Made by a program: the position numbers and the translations under genes. A stretch of 32,883 bases of DNA, from assembly GCA_045588185.1 (NCBI GenBank), contig JAZNDR010000097.1:1-32883 (forward strand), given 5' to 3'. The notes under the pieces were generated by a model, which was given only the letters and a program-made list of their open reading frames with translations, was not told the origin of the DNA and made no database searches. Source of the stretch: Scatosoma sp045588185. Lineage in GTDB: Bacteria; Bacillota; Clostridia; Christensenellales; Borkfalkiaceae. This document shows, piece by piece, positions 6,940 to 16,260 of the stretch (position 1 is the stretch's first letter; each line of letters begins with the position of its first letter).

Positions 6940-9540
6940 TCAGTTCTCCGCGTCTAATTTATCTTTCAAATCGCCCAACAGCAAAAGTGCTTGCAAGGGC
7001 GAAAGTGTGTTGACGTCCGTTTCGTATAATATCTTTTCCACTTCGGAAAGCGGTCTTTGTTCTGTTTCTTCCGCTTCTTCCTCTATCTCAATCTGCTTTT
7101 TCCCGCCGAGCAAATCGTTCTTTTCAAGCGCTTTTAAAATGGCTTTGGCGCGCGTCGTAACTTCCTTAGGTACGCCCGCAAGCGCGGCAACTTCGATACC
7201 GAAGCTTCTATGCGCTCCGCCCCTTGCTATCTTTCTTAAAAAGACGATTGAACCGTTAAACTCCTTGACGGTTACTTTATAATTCTTTACGCCTTCCATT
7301 GTATTTTCAAGCTCGGTCAGCTCGTGATAATGGGTGGAAAACAACGTTTTTGCCCTGATTTGCGAAGCCAAAAATTCAATAACCGACCACGCAATAGAAA
7401 GTCCGTCGTAGGTACTCGTTCCCCTGCCAACCTCGTCCAAAATCAATAAGCTGTCTTTTGTCGAGCGGAGCAAGATGGACGCAACCTCGGTCATTTCCAC
7501 CATAAAGGTACTTTGGTCGAAAATGAGATTATCGCTTGCGCCAACGCGAGTGAAGATTCTATCGGTTATAGGTATTTCCGCACTGCGGGCGGGCACGAAC
7601 GAGCCGATATGCGCCAACAGGGTAATTAAGGCGACCTGCCGCATATAGGTACTTTTACCCGCCATATTCGGACCGGTAATGACGGCACAACGGTTTTCTT
7701 CGTTATCGAGCAAGGTATCGTTGGGTACGAAGCGTTCTTTGGAAATCGCCTCTACCACAGGGTGTCTGCCGTCGGAAATTTGCAATCGTGCGCCGCTTTC
7801 CAGCATTTTCGGACGGGTATAACGGCGTTCTTTGGCAACCGTGGAAAGCGAAACCAAGCAATCAAGGAGAGCCAAAGCGTTCGCGATTTTTTGTAAATCG
7901 TCTATCGCGTCCGTTAAAACGGAAAGTAATTTTTCATAGAGTGCCGCTTCCAGCTTCAACGCCTTTTCCCCGCTCGTAAGTACCTTTTCTTCCAAGACTT
8001 TTAATTCCTCGGTAATATACCGCTCGCCTGTCGTTAAGGTTTGCTTGCGGATATATTCGGGAGGTGCTTGGTCTTTAAAGGAATTACTAATCTCAATATA
8101 ATAACCGAACACGCGGTTATAGCCTGTTTTTAAGGTCTTAATACCCGTGCGTTCCCGTTCTTTTATTTCTATCTCTTCAATGAGTCCTTTTGCATTCGAG
8201 TTATAATGGCGAAGTTCGTCGAGTTCCGCATTGAAGCCCGCGCGGATATATCCGCCGTCTTTCATAACCGAGCTTGCCTCGGGGTCTATTGCCGCATCCA
8301 AAAGGTCGGCAAGCGATTTCATATTGATAAGCCCGTCGTTGATGTCCTTTAATATCTGGGACGAAAAGCCCGACAGCTGGAATTTGATGGTCGGGAGCGA
8401 ATTCAATGCGCCTGCCAAGGCAAGGCAGTTTTTCGGGTGGAAATTGCCGTTAGAAATTTTACCCGCGAGCCGTTCCACGTCGCCGATGTTGGAAAGCGTT
8501 TCCGCAATTCCTACGCGCGGAAGGGACGCGCTGACGAGTTCTTCTACGCCGTCAAGGCGATAATTGATTTCCTCAATATCCTTTAACGGGGACAATACCA
8601 TACGGTTTAAAAGGCGTGCGCCCATACCTGTTTTGGTTTTATCGAGCACCCATAAAAGCGAGCCGTACTTTTTGTTTTCCGCGTTGTTTTTGACAAGCTC
8701 TAAATTGCGGACGGCTATCGGGTCGAGTTCCATATAGCGGTTACGGTTGATGAGCTTAATCGAGTTGATATTGACAAGCGCGTGTTTTTGCGTTTCGCGC
8801 AAGTATTCGATAAGCGCGCCCGCGGCGGCAATAACGTTGTCTTTTGCCGCGATGCCGTACGCGGTTAAGGAAACCGCGTTGAATTGATCGAGCAAATTCT
8901 TTTCCGCGTGCTTAACGTTGAATGCCCAAGGCACGTAGCAGGAAAAGGGCGGGAGCTGACCGTGGCGCACTTCTTTTACCTCTCGGCTCGCCAAAAGCAT
9001 TTCTTCGTTGCAAATGATTTCCGCAACGGAAAGCTTTATAAGCTGTCCCACTGCGTCCTCTACCGTAAGTCCGTCGGTGAATTCTTCGGCGAGAAATTCG
9101 CCCGTCGTGATATCCGTCCACGCCAAAGCGACTTCGTTGCCTGCCTTAAACGCACAGGCGATATAGTTGTTTTTCGATTGATCGAGATAATCCTCTTCAA
9201 TGACCGTGCCCGCCGATACAATACGCACGACGTCGCGTTCTACAAGTCCTTTGCCCGATTGTTTGGGGTCGGATATCTGTTCGCATATCGCTACCTTTTC
9301 CCCAAGCGAAACGAGCTTTGCAATATACCCTTCCGCCGCATGGAAAGGGATTCCGCACATCGGCGCGCGTTCTTTTTCGCCGCAGTCCTTGCCCGTGAGC
9401 GTAAGATCAAGCAGGCGCGATACCTTGACCGCGTCGTCGTCGAACATCTCGTAAAAATCCCCCAGTCGATAAAACAGCACGCAATCGTCGTACTTTTCTT
9501 TCATCGCGCGGTAATGCAGCATCATTTGTGAAGTTGCCAT
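6940..9540 (-). CDS. mutS: DNA mismatch repair protein MutS
   Basis: MutS recognises mispairs and small loops. The 866-residue length is typical. The N-terminal mispair-binding domain carries the DFYEMF wedge motif within YRLGDFYEMFDDD, the clamp and lever region is in the middle, and the C-terminal ABC-type ATPase has Walker A GPNMAGKST (residues 623-631), Walker B LLILDEVGRGTST and the H-loop STHYHELTEL. A weak AAGGTAGG lies before the ATG. The gene is 28 nt downstream of miaB and nearly touches mutL, so it belongs to the miaB-mutS-mutL-miaA-ynbB unit. Confidence 0.97.
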   Translation of the reverse strand: MATSQMMLHYRAMKEKYDDCVLFYRLGDFYEMFDDDAVKVSRLLDLTLTGKDCGEKERAPMCGIPFHAAEGYIAKLVSLGEKVAICEQISDPKQSGKGLVERDVVRIVSAGTVIEEDYLDQSKNNYIACAFKAGNEVALAWTDITTGEFLAEEFTDGLTVEDAVGQLIKLSVAEIICNEEMLLASREVKEVRHGQLPPFSCYVPWAFNVKHAEKNLLDQFNAVSLTAYGIAAKDNVIAAAGALIEYLRETQKHALVNINSIKLINRNRYMELDPIAVRNLELVKNNAENKKYGSLLWVLDKTKTGMGARLLNRMVLSPLKDIEEINYRLDGVEELVSASLPRVGIAETLSNIGDVERLAGKISNGNFHPKNCLALAGALNSLPTIKFQLSGFSSQILKDINDGLINMKSLADLLDAAIDPEASSVMKDGGYIRAGFNAELDELRHYNSNAKGLIEEIEIKERERTGIKTLKTGYNRVFGYYIEISNSFKDQAPPEYIRKQTLTTGERYITEELKVLEEKVLTSGEKALKLEAALYEKLLSVLTDAIDDLQKIANALALLDCLVSLSTVAKERRYTRPKMLESGARLQISDGRHPVVEAISKERFVPNDTLLDNEENRCAVITGPNMAGKSTYMRQVALITLLAHIGSFVPARSAEIPITDRIFTRVGASDNLIFDQSTFMVEMTEVASILLRSTKDSLLILDEVGRGTSTYDGLSIAWSVIEFLASQIRAKTLFSTHYHELTELENTMEGVKNYKVTVKEFNGSIVFLRKIARGGAHRSFGIEVAALAGVPKEVTTRAKAILKALEKNDLLGGKKQIEIEEEAEETEQRPLSEVEKILYETDVNTLSPLQALLLLGDLKDKLDAEN

Positions 9541-9568
9541 AACAATTCAACCTACCTTGTAATTTCCC

Positions 9569-10891
9569 TTAATTTCCGTCGATTTCGCCAAACAGCGATA
9601 TTCCGTTTGCCCGCGTTACGCGCAACATAACAAATTCACCCACACGGTTTTTATCGCTTTTGAAATACCCCATTCTACCCAACTCGTCGCGGCCTAAATA
9701 CAAACCCTTTTTTTCGTCGTAATCCTCGCAAAGTATCTCTACCGTTTTACCGAGGTACTTCTCCGATTTCTTTCTCGTCAGCGTATTAACGAGCTCGACA
9801 AGGCGCATAATCCTGTCCTTTTGTACCGCTTCAGGGATTTGGTTTTCCATTTGCGCGGCTTTCGTGCCCTGACGGGGCGAATATACAAATGTGAACGCGG
9901 ACGCAAAATCCACTTGCTTCACGAGTTCTTCCGTTTGTTTATAATCCTCTTCCGTTTCCCCGGGGAATCCGACGATAATGTCCGTCGTAACTTCCGCTTC
10001 GGGCAAACGGGTTTTCAGCATTTCGATTTCCGCAAGATATTTTTCGCGGGTATACCGCCTATTCATCGCTTGCAAGACTGCGTTTGAACCCGATTGCACG
10101 GGCAAATGCACAAGCCTGCATATCTTGCGGTGCTTTTCCATAACCGTAACGACTTCTTCGTTAAAATCTTTGGGATGGCTCGTCATAAAGCGTAACCGAA
10201 ATTTACCCTCAATACTTGCGACTTTATCAAGAAGCTGGGCAAAATTCATACCCGTCCAGCCGTCCGCGCCGTAGGAATTGACGTTTTGACCGAGCAAAGT
10301 GATTTCTTTATACCCTTCCGCAACAAGTTTTTGAACTTCCGCTACGATATGCTCGGGTTTTCTCGACCGTTCGCGGCCGCGAACGTAGGGTACGATACAA
10401 TAGGAGCAAAAATTATTGCAGCCGTAGGTAATATTTACCCATGCGTTGGGGTAGCTCGTGCGGTAAGGTTCGATATCCTCGACGATATCGCCTGCCGTAT
10501 CGCGGATTTGTATCACGCGCTTTTTCTCGGCAAGCTTGCGTTTTACAAGCGTTTCTAACTCTTCAAGATTGAGTGTACCGAACATAATATCAATAAAGGG
10601 AAATTTCTTTTTTAAGACTTCCGTCTTTCCCTTTTCTTGGGTCATACACCCCCCGACGGCAATAATAATTTGGGGTTTTTGTTTCTTTAATTTTTTCAGT
10701 GCGCCGATATTGCCAAAAGCGTGGTTTTCTGCGTTTTCCCGAATACAACAGGTATTGAAAACGATGATATCCGCGTTTTCAAGCGTATCCGTTTCCTCAT
10801 AGTCCATACGCCGTAAAATGCCCGCGATCTTTTCCGATTCGTGGACGTTCATTTGACAGCCGTACGTGACGATATGATAATTTTTCGACAT
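9569..10891 (-). CDS. miaB: tRNA-2-methylthio-N6-dimethylallyladenosine synthase
   Basis: MiaB inserts sulfur and a methyl group at C2 of i6A37 in tRNA, after MiaA. The 440-residue protein has the UPF0004 domain with Cys12, Cys48 and Cys82 for the auxiliary [4Fe-4S] cluster, the radical-SAM triad in YGCNNFCSYC (Cys158, Cys162, Cys165) followed by IVPYVRGRERSR, and a C-terminal TRAM domain. It is the first gene of the operon. The promoter at 10924-10952 predicts a leader of about 26 nt with only a weak AAGAG ribosome binding site. Confidence 0.96.
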   Translation of the reverse strand: MSKNYHIVTYGCQMNVHESEKIAGILRRMDYEETDTLENADIIVFNTCCIRENAENHAFGNIGALKKLKKQKPQIIIAVGGCMTQEKGKTEVLKKKFPFIDIMFGTLNLEELETLVKRKLAEKKRVIQIRDTAGDIVEDIEPYRTSYPNAWVNITYGCNNFCSYCIVPYVRGRERSRKPEHIVAEVQKLVAEGYKEITLLGQNVNSYGADGWTGMNFAQLLDKVASIEGKFRLRFMTSHPKDFNEEVVTVMEKHRKICRLVHLPVQSGSNAVLQAMNRRYTREKYLAEIEMLKTRLPEAEVTTDIIVGFPGETEEDYKQTEELVKQVDFASAFTFVYSPRQGTKAAQMENQIPEAVQKDRIMRLVELVNTLTRKKSEKYLGKTVEILCEDYDEKKGLYLGRDELGRMGYFKSDKNRVGEFVMLRVTRANGISLFGEIDGN

Positions 10892-10901
10892 AGTTTACTC
10901 T

Positions 10902-10931
10902 TTTACTTATAGTTATTTTCTCTATTATACT
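10902..10931 (+). promoter_or_regulatory. Possible promoter for the class A PBP
   Basis: TTTACT (10902-10907), 18 nt and TATACT (10926-10931) form a fair SigA-like match pointing at the PBP gene. It overlaps the -10 region of the better promoter on the other strand, so the two would interfere with each other. This is a weak call. Confidence 0.35.
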
Positions 10932-10952
10932 CTTTTTTTTTGTTTTTATCAA
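10924..10952 (-). promoter_or_regulatory. SigA promoter of the miaB-mutS-mutL-miaA-ynbB operon
   Basis: On the minus strand TTGATA (10952-10947), a 17-nt A-rich spacer and TATAAT (10929-10924) make an 11/12 consensus promoter. Transcription should start near 10917, giving a leader of about 26 nt before miaB. Confidence 0.8.
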
Positions 10953-11041
10953 GTCTTTGAGGGGTTTTGTGTCGTTTTTTCGTTGCGTTTTCCACCGCTT
11001 TTTTCGTGATAAAAAACGCAAAACGGCAAATACTGTTTGTA

Positions 11042-13276
11042 ATGAAAGTCATTCGTAAATTATTATGCCTATTTTTATTGGGAATTTGTTTACTTGCTCT
11101 TGCTTTTACAGGGTATTATTTTATCGTAACGAACGGCGTTTCGCTCTCGGACGAAAAACTGACTTTATCGGAAAACAGCGTTGTTTTATATGATAGCGAA
11201 AACGCACGCGTAGGCGCACTTTCCGCTGATTTTTCCGCGCCCATCGTATCTGGCGAGATAATTCCCAAAAAAGTCAAGCTTGCCTTTATCAGTACCGAAG
11301 ACAAACGGTTTTATAGTCATTCGGGATTTGATTTTCGCCGAATCGTAAAAGCGTTTATATCCAACGCCAAGGCACATTCGTTTAAACAAGGCGCTTCCAC
11401 AATTTCGCAACAGCTCATCAAAAACACTCATTTAAGCCAAGAAAAGACATTGGAAAGAAAACTTCGGGAATGGAAACTGACCTCACAGCTTGAACGGCGG
11501 TATTCCAAGGACGAGATTTTGGAAAAGTATCTCAATATTATTTATTTCGGACACAACTGCTTTGGACTGCGTTCCGCAGCGGAATTTTATTTTGGAAAAT
11601 CACCCGAACAGCTTACGCTCTCCGACGGAGCGGTACTTGCAGGGCTCGTGCGTTCACCGAATAATTATTCGCCGTTTAAGAATACGGAAAACTGCTTAAA
11701 GCGCAAGAAAAGTGTGTTAAACGGAATGTTAAAAAATGGATATATCACGCAAGCGGAAATAGACGAAGCCCTTTCCGTACCGTTACCCACCGATCCGTTT
11801 ATTCACAAAAATAACGACGGATATATGCGTTTCGTATTCGACGAGCTCGGCGCGCTTTCGGAAGCACATGGCTTTACCTTGGGAGGAAAGATAGAAATTT
11901 TTACCTATCTCGACCAACCGTTACAGCGCGCCTTGGAAAATATCGCGTCCGAGTATTCGTTAAGCGATAAAACGCTGACGGTGCTCGATTCAAAAACGCA
12001 CGCTTTCAAAGCAAGCGTATCCAGCGTAGGCGGGATTCGCAGGCTGCCTGGTTCGCTGTTAAAGCCTTTACTTGTTTATGCCCCTGCGATGGAAGAAGGA
12101 TTACTCTCCCCTGCCACGCCTATCTTGGACGAAAAAATAAATTACGCGGGATACGCTCCTAATAATTTCGACGGAAAATTTCACGGATATATCAGTGCGC
12201 GGGAATGTATCGCAAAAAGCTTGAATGTCCCCGCTGTAAAGGTGCTTGAAAGTTTGGGCGTAGAACGGAGCGCAGAATATTTGCAGAAAATGGGTTTGCC
12301 CGTGGAAAAGGACGATTTTTCGCTTGCCTTGGCACTTGGCGGAATGAAAAACGGCTATACGCTAAACGACCTGATTTCCGCTTATTCCGTCTTTCCATGC
12401 GGGGGGAATTATACAAACGGAGCGTATATATCCTGTGTGAAAGTGAATGGTCAAGAGGTATATCGGAGAAAAATAGAAGCCTCGCGTGTTTTCAGCGAAG
12501 AAACGGCGTATTTAACGACGGATATGCTAAAAACTGCCGTGAAAGACGGTACGGCGAAAAAGCTGCGCGCTCTCCCGTTTGAGATTGCGGCGAAAACGGG
12601 TACGGTCGGCACGGAAAAAGGCAACACGGACGCTTACGCCGTTTCGTACACTACAAACGATATCGTCGGCGTATGGCTGGGAAATAAAGACAATTCCTTT
12701 ATCGAATGTACGGGAGGCGGTACACCGTGCAATCTATTGTTGGAAATAAACGAATGGTTACAAAAGTATCACGGCAAAATTGAAAATTTCACGATCCCCA
12801 AAGGCGTAAAACGGGTAGCATTGGATAAAACTTCGTACTATGACACGCATACTTTACTGCTTGCCGACGACCTCGCCCCGACGGAATACAAGTTTACGGA
12901 ACTTTTTGACGACAAGTTAATTCCTACGCAAAAAAGCACTATTTTTAGTAATCCAAGTATTATTACCCCCGTTTTAAGCTATAAAAACGGAAAAATTGCC
13001 ATTGCTTTTGCCGAAGAGCGCAGTCCTTTATACGAATATAAAATTGACCGATATGATTATGCGACACATAATACCGTATACCAAGGCGGATATATTCGCG
13101 AATTTATCGACGAGGAATTACAGGAAAACAAGCGATATATTTATACCGTTACGCCTATATATAAAGGTCGAGCGGGAAAAGAGATAATTCTTCCCACCGT
13201 AAGCACGAAGGACGGAATTTTACCGCCGTCTGCGGAAGATAGAGAGATTTTAGAGAGAAACTGGTGGGAGTATTGA
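11042..13276 (+). CDS. Class A penicillin-binding protein (peptidoglycan glycosyltransferase/transpeptidase)
   Basis: This bifunctional enzyme polymerises and cross-links peptidoglycan. Taking the ATG at 11042 it has 744 residues: a short cytoplasmic start and one membrane anchor (about 7-28), a GT51 domain with EDKRFYSH (86-93, catalytic Glu86), QGASTISQQLIKN (116-128) and KDEILEKYLNIIYFG, then a compact transpeptidase domain with SLLK (Ser338 and Lys341), SLN (393-395) and KTG (518-520), and a C-terminal beta-rich region. The start is uncertain: an in-frame TTG at 10967 has GAGGGG nearby but would put 25 extra residues before the anchor, while 11042 has no good ribosome binding site. The gene stands alone and ends in a strong terminator. 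Confidence 0.92.
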   Translation: MKVIRKLLCLFLLGICLLALAFTGYYFIVTNGVSLSDEKLTLSENSVVLYDSENARVGALSADFSAPIVSGEIIPKKVKLAFISTEDKRFYSHSGFDFRRIVKAFISNAKAHSFKQGASTISQQLIKNTHLSQEKTLERKLREWKLTSQLERRYSKDEILEKYLNIIYFGHNCFGLRSAAEFYFGKSPEQLTLSDGAVLAGLVRSPNNYSPFKNTENCLKRKKSVLNGMLKNGYITQAEIDEALSVPLPTDPFIHKNNDGYMRFVFDELGALSEAHGFTLGGKIEIFTYLDQPLQRALENIASEYSLSDKTLTVLDSKTHAFKASVSSVGGIRRLPGSLLKPLLVYAPAMEEGLLSPATPILDEKINYAGYAPNNFDGKFHGYISARECIAKSLNVPAVKVLESLGVERSAEYLQKMGLPVEKDDFSLALALGGMKNGYTLNDLISAYSVFPCGGNYTNGAYISCVKVNGQEVYRRKIEASRVFSEETAYLTTDMLKTAVKDGTAKKLRALPFEIAAKTGTVGTEKGNTDAYAVSYTTNDIVGVWLGNKDNSFIECTGGGTPCNLLLEINEWLQKYHGKIENFTIPKGVKRVALDKTSYYDTHTLLLADDLAPTEYKFTELFDDKLIPTQKSTIFSNPSIITPVLSYKNGKIAIAFAEERSPLYEYKIDRYDYATHNTVYQGGYIREFIDEELQENKRYIYTVTPIYKGRAGKEIILPTVSTKDGILPPSAEDREILERNWWEY

Positions 13277-13310
13277 AAAACGCCGTGCCCAATAAGGGCA
13301 CGGCGTTTTT
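13276..13310. terminator. Bidirectional terminator between the PBP gene and thiI
   Basis: A 15-bp perfect stem AAAAACGCCGTGCCC / GGGCACGGCGTTTTT with a 5-nt loop begins on the last base of the PBP stop codon. T5 on either strand follows the G+C-rich core, so it can end both convergent units. Confidence 0.92.
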
Positions 13311-13324
13311 ATCGTTTCCGTTTC

Positions 13325-14479
13325 TTAAATCGTAATTTTTTCAATGGAAGCGAACGCTTCGGCGATTAGTCCTTCCACGTCTAACTTAGCTTCCTCTCGT
13401 AAAATCGTATCGAGTTGCGGACGGATTGCAGGGAAATCAGGTAAGAATACCGTACAGCAATCTTCAAAAGGTAATATCGAAGTTTCATACGCACCCATTT
13501 TTACCGAGCGGTCGATAATTTCGTTTTTATCGAATCCAACGAGCGGACGGAGTACGGGAAGCTTTTCCACAACGGAATTTGAGGAAGTCATACCCTCTAT
13601 CGTTTGGCTGGCTACCTGTCCCAAGCTTTCGCCTGTAATCAAGCATTGCGCGCTGATTTGGAGCGCGTGGCGTTCAGCAATTCGATACATAAAACGGCGC
13701 AAAAGCGTAATCATAAGCTCTGGCTTGCATTTTTCGTGTATCGCCTCTTGGATATGCGTAACACTGACCGTATACAGGTGCGTTCCACAAGTGTACTCGG
13801 AAAGAATCGTCGCCAGCTCCACCACCTTTTCCTTGGCTTGCATATTCGTATACGGATAGCTATGGAAATGCAAACAATCGACTTTCATACCGCGCTTCGC
13901 CATCATATGTCCCGCCACGGGACTGTCGATACCACCCGAAAGCAATAAAAGCCCGCGCCCCGCCGTACCGACGGGCATACCGTTTGCCGCTTCAATGAAA
14001 TTGCCGAATACGAGGGCTTTGCCCAGTTCGCGGATATCTACGCGGACGGTAAAGGACGGGTTATGCACGTCCACTTTCAGTTTATGGTTATACGATAAAA
14101 TTCTACCGCCGAGCTCCTTGCTGATTTCTACCGAAGTAAGCGGGTATTTCTTATCTCCGCGGTGGGATTCAACCTTAAAAGTACCCGTATCTTTCATAAC
14201 GAGTTTTGCCGCTTCGAAAATGGAATCCATATCCGAATCCGTTTCATATGCAAGGCTGATTGTATGCGCACCGAAGACTTTTTTCAATTTTTCGATAATT
14301 TCTTCCGTTTCGTAGTCATTGAAATTTTGTACGAGGTAACGCCCGCTTTGCTTGACAAGTTCGCAATCGTATTGCTTGATCGCACGACGAAGATTTGTTT
14401 CGAACGTGCGTTCGAAATATCCCCTGTTTTTACCTTTCAGCCAAATTTCCGAATAACGGATAATGATAACCTGTTTCAT
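13325..14479 (-). CDS. thiI: tRNA 4-thiouridine synthase ThiI (short form, no rhodanese domain)
   Basis: ThiI adenylates U8 of tRNA and transfers sulfur to it; it can also serve thiamine synthesis. The 384-residue protein has a ferredoxin-like N-terminal domain, a THUMP domain and an ATP-pyrophosphatase domain with SGGIDS (181-186) and the conserved Cys in PFEDCCTVF. It stops before the rhodanese domain found in E. coli. Such short ThiI proteins normally receive sulfur directly from a dedicated cysteine desulfurase, and one is encoded 9 nt upstream. AAGGTG is placed suitably before the ATG. Confidence 0.95.
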   Translation of the reverse strand: MKQVIIIRYSEIWLKGKNRGYFERTFETNLRRAIKQYDCELVKQSGRYLVQNFNDYETEEIIEKLKKVFGAHTISLAYETDSDMDSIFEAAKLVMKDTGTFKVESHRGDKKYPLTSVEISKELGGRILSYNHKLKVDVHNPSFTVRVDIRELGKALVFGNFIEAANGMPVGTAGRGLLLLSGGIDSPVAGHMMAKRGMKVDCLHFHSYPYTNMQAKEKVVELATILSEYTCGTHLYTVSVTHIQEAIHEKCKPELMITLLRRFMYRIAERHALQISAQCLITGESLGQVASQTIEGMTSSNSVVEKLPVLRPLVGFDKNEIIDRSVKMGAYETSILPFEDCCTVFLPDFPAIRPQLDTILREEAKLDVEGLIAEAFASIEKITI

Positions 14480-14488
14480 TTGTTCACC

Positions 14489-15619
14489 TTATTTCATACG
14501 GCGTTTTAAATCACGCCCGATTTCGTTAAGTATACGGATAGCCGTATCGACCTCTTCCGCTGTCGTTTCGTTTGAAAAACTGATACGAAGCACGCCGTCC
14601 GCCGTTTTTTCGTCGTAACCGCAAGCCAGCACTACCTTACTGTACCGTGTTTTTGCGTTCGAGGAGCACGCCGAGCCCGTACCGATAATTAACCCTTTAT
14701 CGTTTGCCATATGGAGCAGTATTTCGCCCCGCAAGCCTACGGCGGAAATGCTCAAAATATACGGACAAGTATTCGTGTCGGAAAGTCGCGTATACACCTC
14801 TTTATCTAAACCCGTCCAAAGCGTTTCTCGGTATTCCCGCAAGCGTTCGTAATCCTCTTTTAAAGTTGCAAATTTTCGCTCTGCGGCATATTCGAATTGC
14901 TTGATACCGAAGACGTTTTCCGTTCCGCTGCGCCTGCCCGTTTCCTGACCGCCACCGTGAATATACGGCGGAAGCACTAGCGATTTCCGCTTGATAAGCG
15001 CGCCAACTCCTTTTAATCCGCCTATCTTATGTGCGCTGACGGAATATAAATCCACCTCTTTTGCCAAACGGAACGGAATTTTTCCGTACGCCTGCACGCC
15101 GTCCGAATGGAAAATTGTGCGGGGATTCTTGGCTTTTACAAGCTTTGCAATCGCGTTGATATCGTTGATTGAACCGAGTTCGTTATTTACGTGCATAACG
15201 GATACAAGACTCGTTTTCTCGTCTACGAGTTCTAACAGCTTTTCTGCGTTTACACTGCCGTCTTTGTTCAACGGCGCAACGCGCATTTCCGCAATCCCGC
15301 GGTTTTTCAATTCGGTGAAGCTTGCCGTTACGGCGGAATGTTCGCCTGCCGTCGTTACCGCGTTGCCGCGTTTTGCAAAAGAAAAAATCGCTTGATTATC
15401 CGATTCCGTACCGCAAGAGGTAAATATAAGCTCGAACGCCGTTTCGTCGGCTACCTTGGAAAGCAAAACGGAGCGTGCCTTTTTCAGCTCGCTCTGTAAT
15501 GCGTACCCTTCCGTGTATAACGCGGACGGATTATAATATTTTTCCGTTGCAAAAATACTCGCTTTTTCAAACGCTTCTTTGCACGGCTTCGTCGTTGCGG
15601 CGTTATCCAAATAAATCAT
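14489..15619 (-). CDS. Cysteine desulfurase of the NifS/IscS family, probable ThiI partner
   Basis: This PLP enzyme removes sulfur from cysteine as a protein-bound persulfide. The 376-residue protein starts MIYLDNAATT and has AGEHSAV (the conserved His), the Schiff-base motif SAHKIGG (Lys198), RSGTEN and the mobile Cys loop GTGSACSS (Cys318). The arrangement with thiI 9 nt downstream matches the B. subtilis nifZ-thiI pair, which makes tRNA 4-thiouridine. Its ATG overlaps the stop of the upstream two-TM gene by 4 nt (ATGA), so translation is coupled. No IscU is adjacent, which also argues for a tRNA role over general Fe-S assembly. Confidence 0.92.
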   Translation of the reverse strand: MIYLDNAATTKPCKEAFEKASIFATEKYYNPSALYTEGYALQSELKKARSVLLSKVADETAFELIFTSCGTESDNQAIFSFAKRGNAVTTAGEHSAVTASFTELKNRGIAEMRVAPLNKDGSVNAEKLLELVDEKTSLVSVMHVNNELGSINDINAIAKLVKAKNPRTIFHSDGVQAYGKIPFRLAKEVDLYSVSAHKIGGLKGVGALIKRKSLVLPPYIHGGGQETGRRSGTENVFGIKQFEYAAERKFATLKEDYERLREYRETLWTGLDKEVYTRLSDTNTCPYILSISAVGLRGEILLHMANDKGLIIGTGSACSSNAKTRYSKVVLACGYDEKTADGVLRISFSNETTAEEVDTAIRILNEIGRDLKRRMK

Positions 15620-16200
15620 CTTTGTTTTCTTTCCTGCATTACGTAGTCGCTTTCCAGTGTACTGCGTTTTACGAATTTCAAAATGTGCATAAGCAATTCT
15701 TCACGGCATTCCAAAACGAACAGCTTTTTGCCGTTATAGTTTGCTAAAATATACATAAAGAATTTCCCGTCCGTTGCCTCGTCGTTCGAGGTACAGAACA
15801 CCGTTTTAATCGTCGGATCTTGCCTAAACCGTTCGTATGAGGTATTATCGGCGTCGCCGATTTGAATGAAATCATCTCCCTCAAAGCGGGCAACGAGCCG
15901 TCTTTTATTGACGTTTATTACTTTGGAAATACGCAATTCGCCCGAAACGAAGCAATAATCGTAGCTTACGTTGTACCGCTGTTTCCATTTTTTGAAGAGA
16001 AACCACGCAAGGAACAGCCATGCACAGAAAAAGCCCCAAAGAATCCACGTCGCATCAAGCGGAATAAAGGATATCCCAAAAATAATAGCGATAATCCCCA
16101 AAGTCAAAAATACTGCGGATATAATAGATAAGATTTTATATTTTCTACTCTCTTTTATGGAATCCCTCGCAATCGAGCTCTCCTCATAAAAAACGTCCAT
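15616..16200 (-). CDS. Conserved two-TM protein of unknown function (resembles DUF6106)
   Basis: The 194-residue protein has a charged N-terminus (about 1-22), two close hydrophobic helices (about 24-46 and 52-69), a basic cytoplasmic turn KKWKQRY and a soluble C-terminal domain of about 120 residues rich in beta strands and charged residues. It recalls the DUF6106 family of Clostridia from memory, but no function is known to me. A very strong GAGGAGG lies 4 nt before the ATG. It is the first gene of a coupled unit with the cysteine desulfurase (4-nt overlap) and thiI, so a link to tRNA thiolation is possible from position alone. The soluble part might be a PH-like domain; that is a guess from its strand-rich look. 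Confidence 0.7.
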   Translation of the reverse strand: MDVFYEESSIARDSIKESRKYKILSIISAVFLTLGIIAIIFGISFIPLDATWILWGFFCAWLFLAWFLFKKWKQRYNVSYDYCFVSGELRISKVINVNKRRLVARFEGDDFIQIGDADNTSYERFRQDPTIKTVFCTSNDEATDGKFFMYILANYNGKKLFVLECREELLMHILKFVKRSTLESDYVMQERKQR

Positions 16201-16219
16201 ATTTCCTCCTCGTCAAGCA

Positions 16220-16249
16220 GGTCACGGCTTTTTGATTATAGCCGTGACC
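16220..16249. terminator. Hairpin between carB-dapF and the two-TM gene, possible weak terminator
   Basis: A perfect 10-bp stem GGTCACGGCT / AGCCGTGACC has a 10-nt loop. It is 11 nt downstream of the carB-dapF stop on the minus strand, but no U-tract follows. The loop and stem edge also contain TATAAT on the minus strand (16240-16235) without a matching -35 box. It may be a weak terminator, an RNA-processing site or part of the promoter region of the downstream genes. Confidence 0.4.
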
Positions 16250-16260
16250 GCTGTTTGCTT

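Noticed and set aside
8884..9531. A 215-codon plus-strand ORF opposite mutS
   Set aside because: It is antisense to the conserved MutS N-terminal domain, with no start signals.
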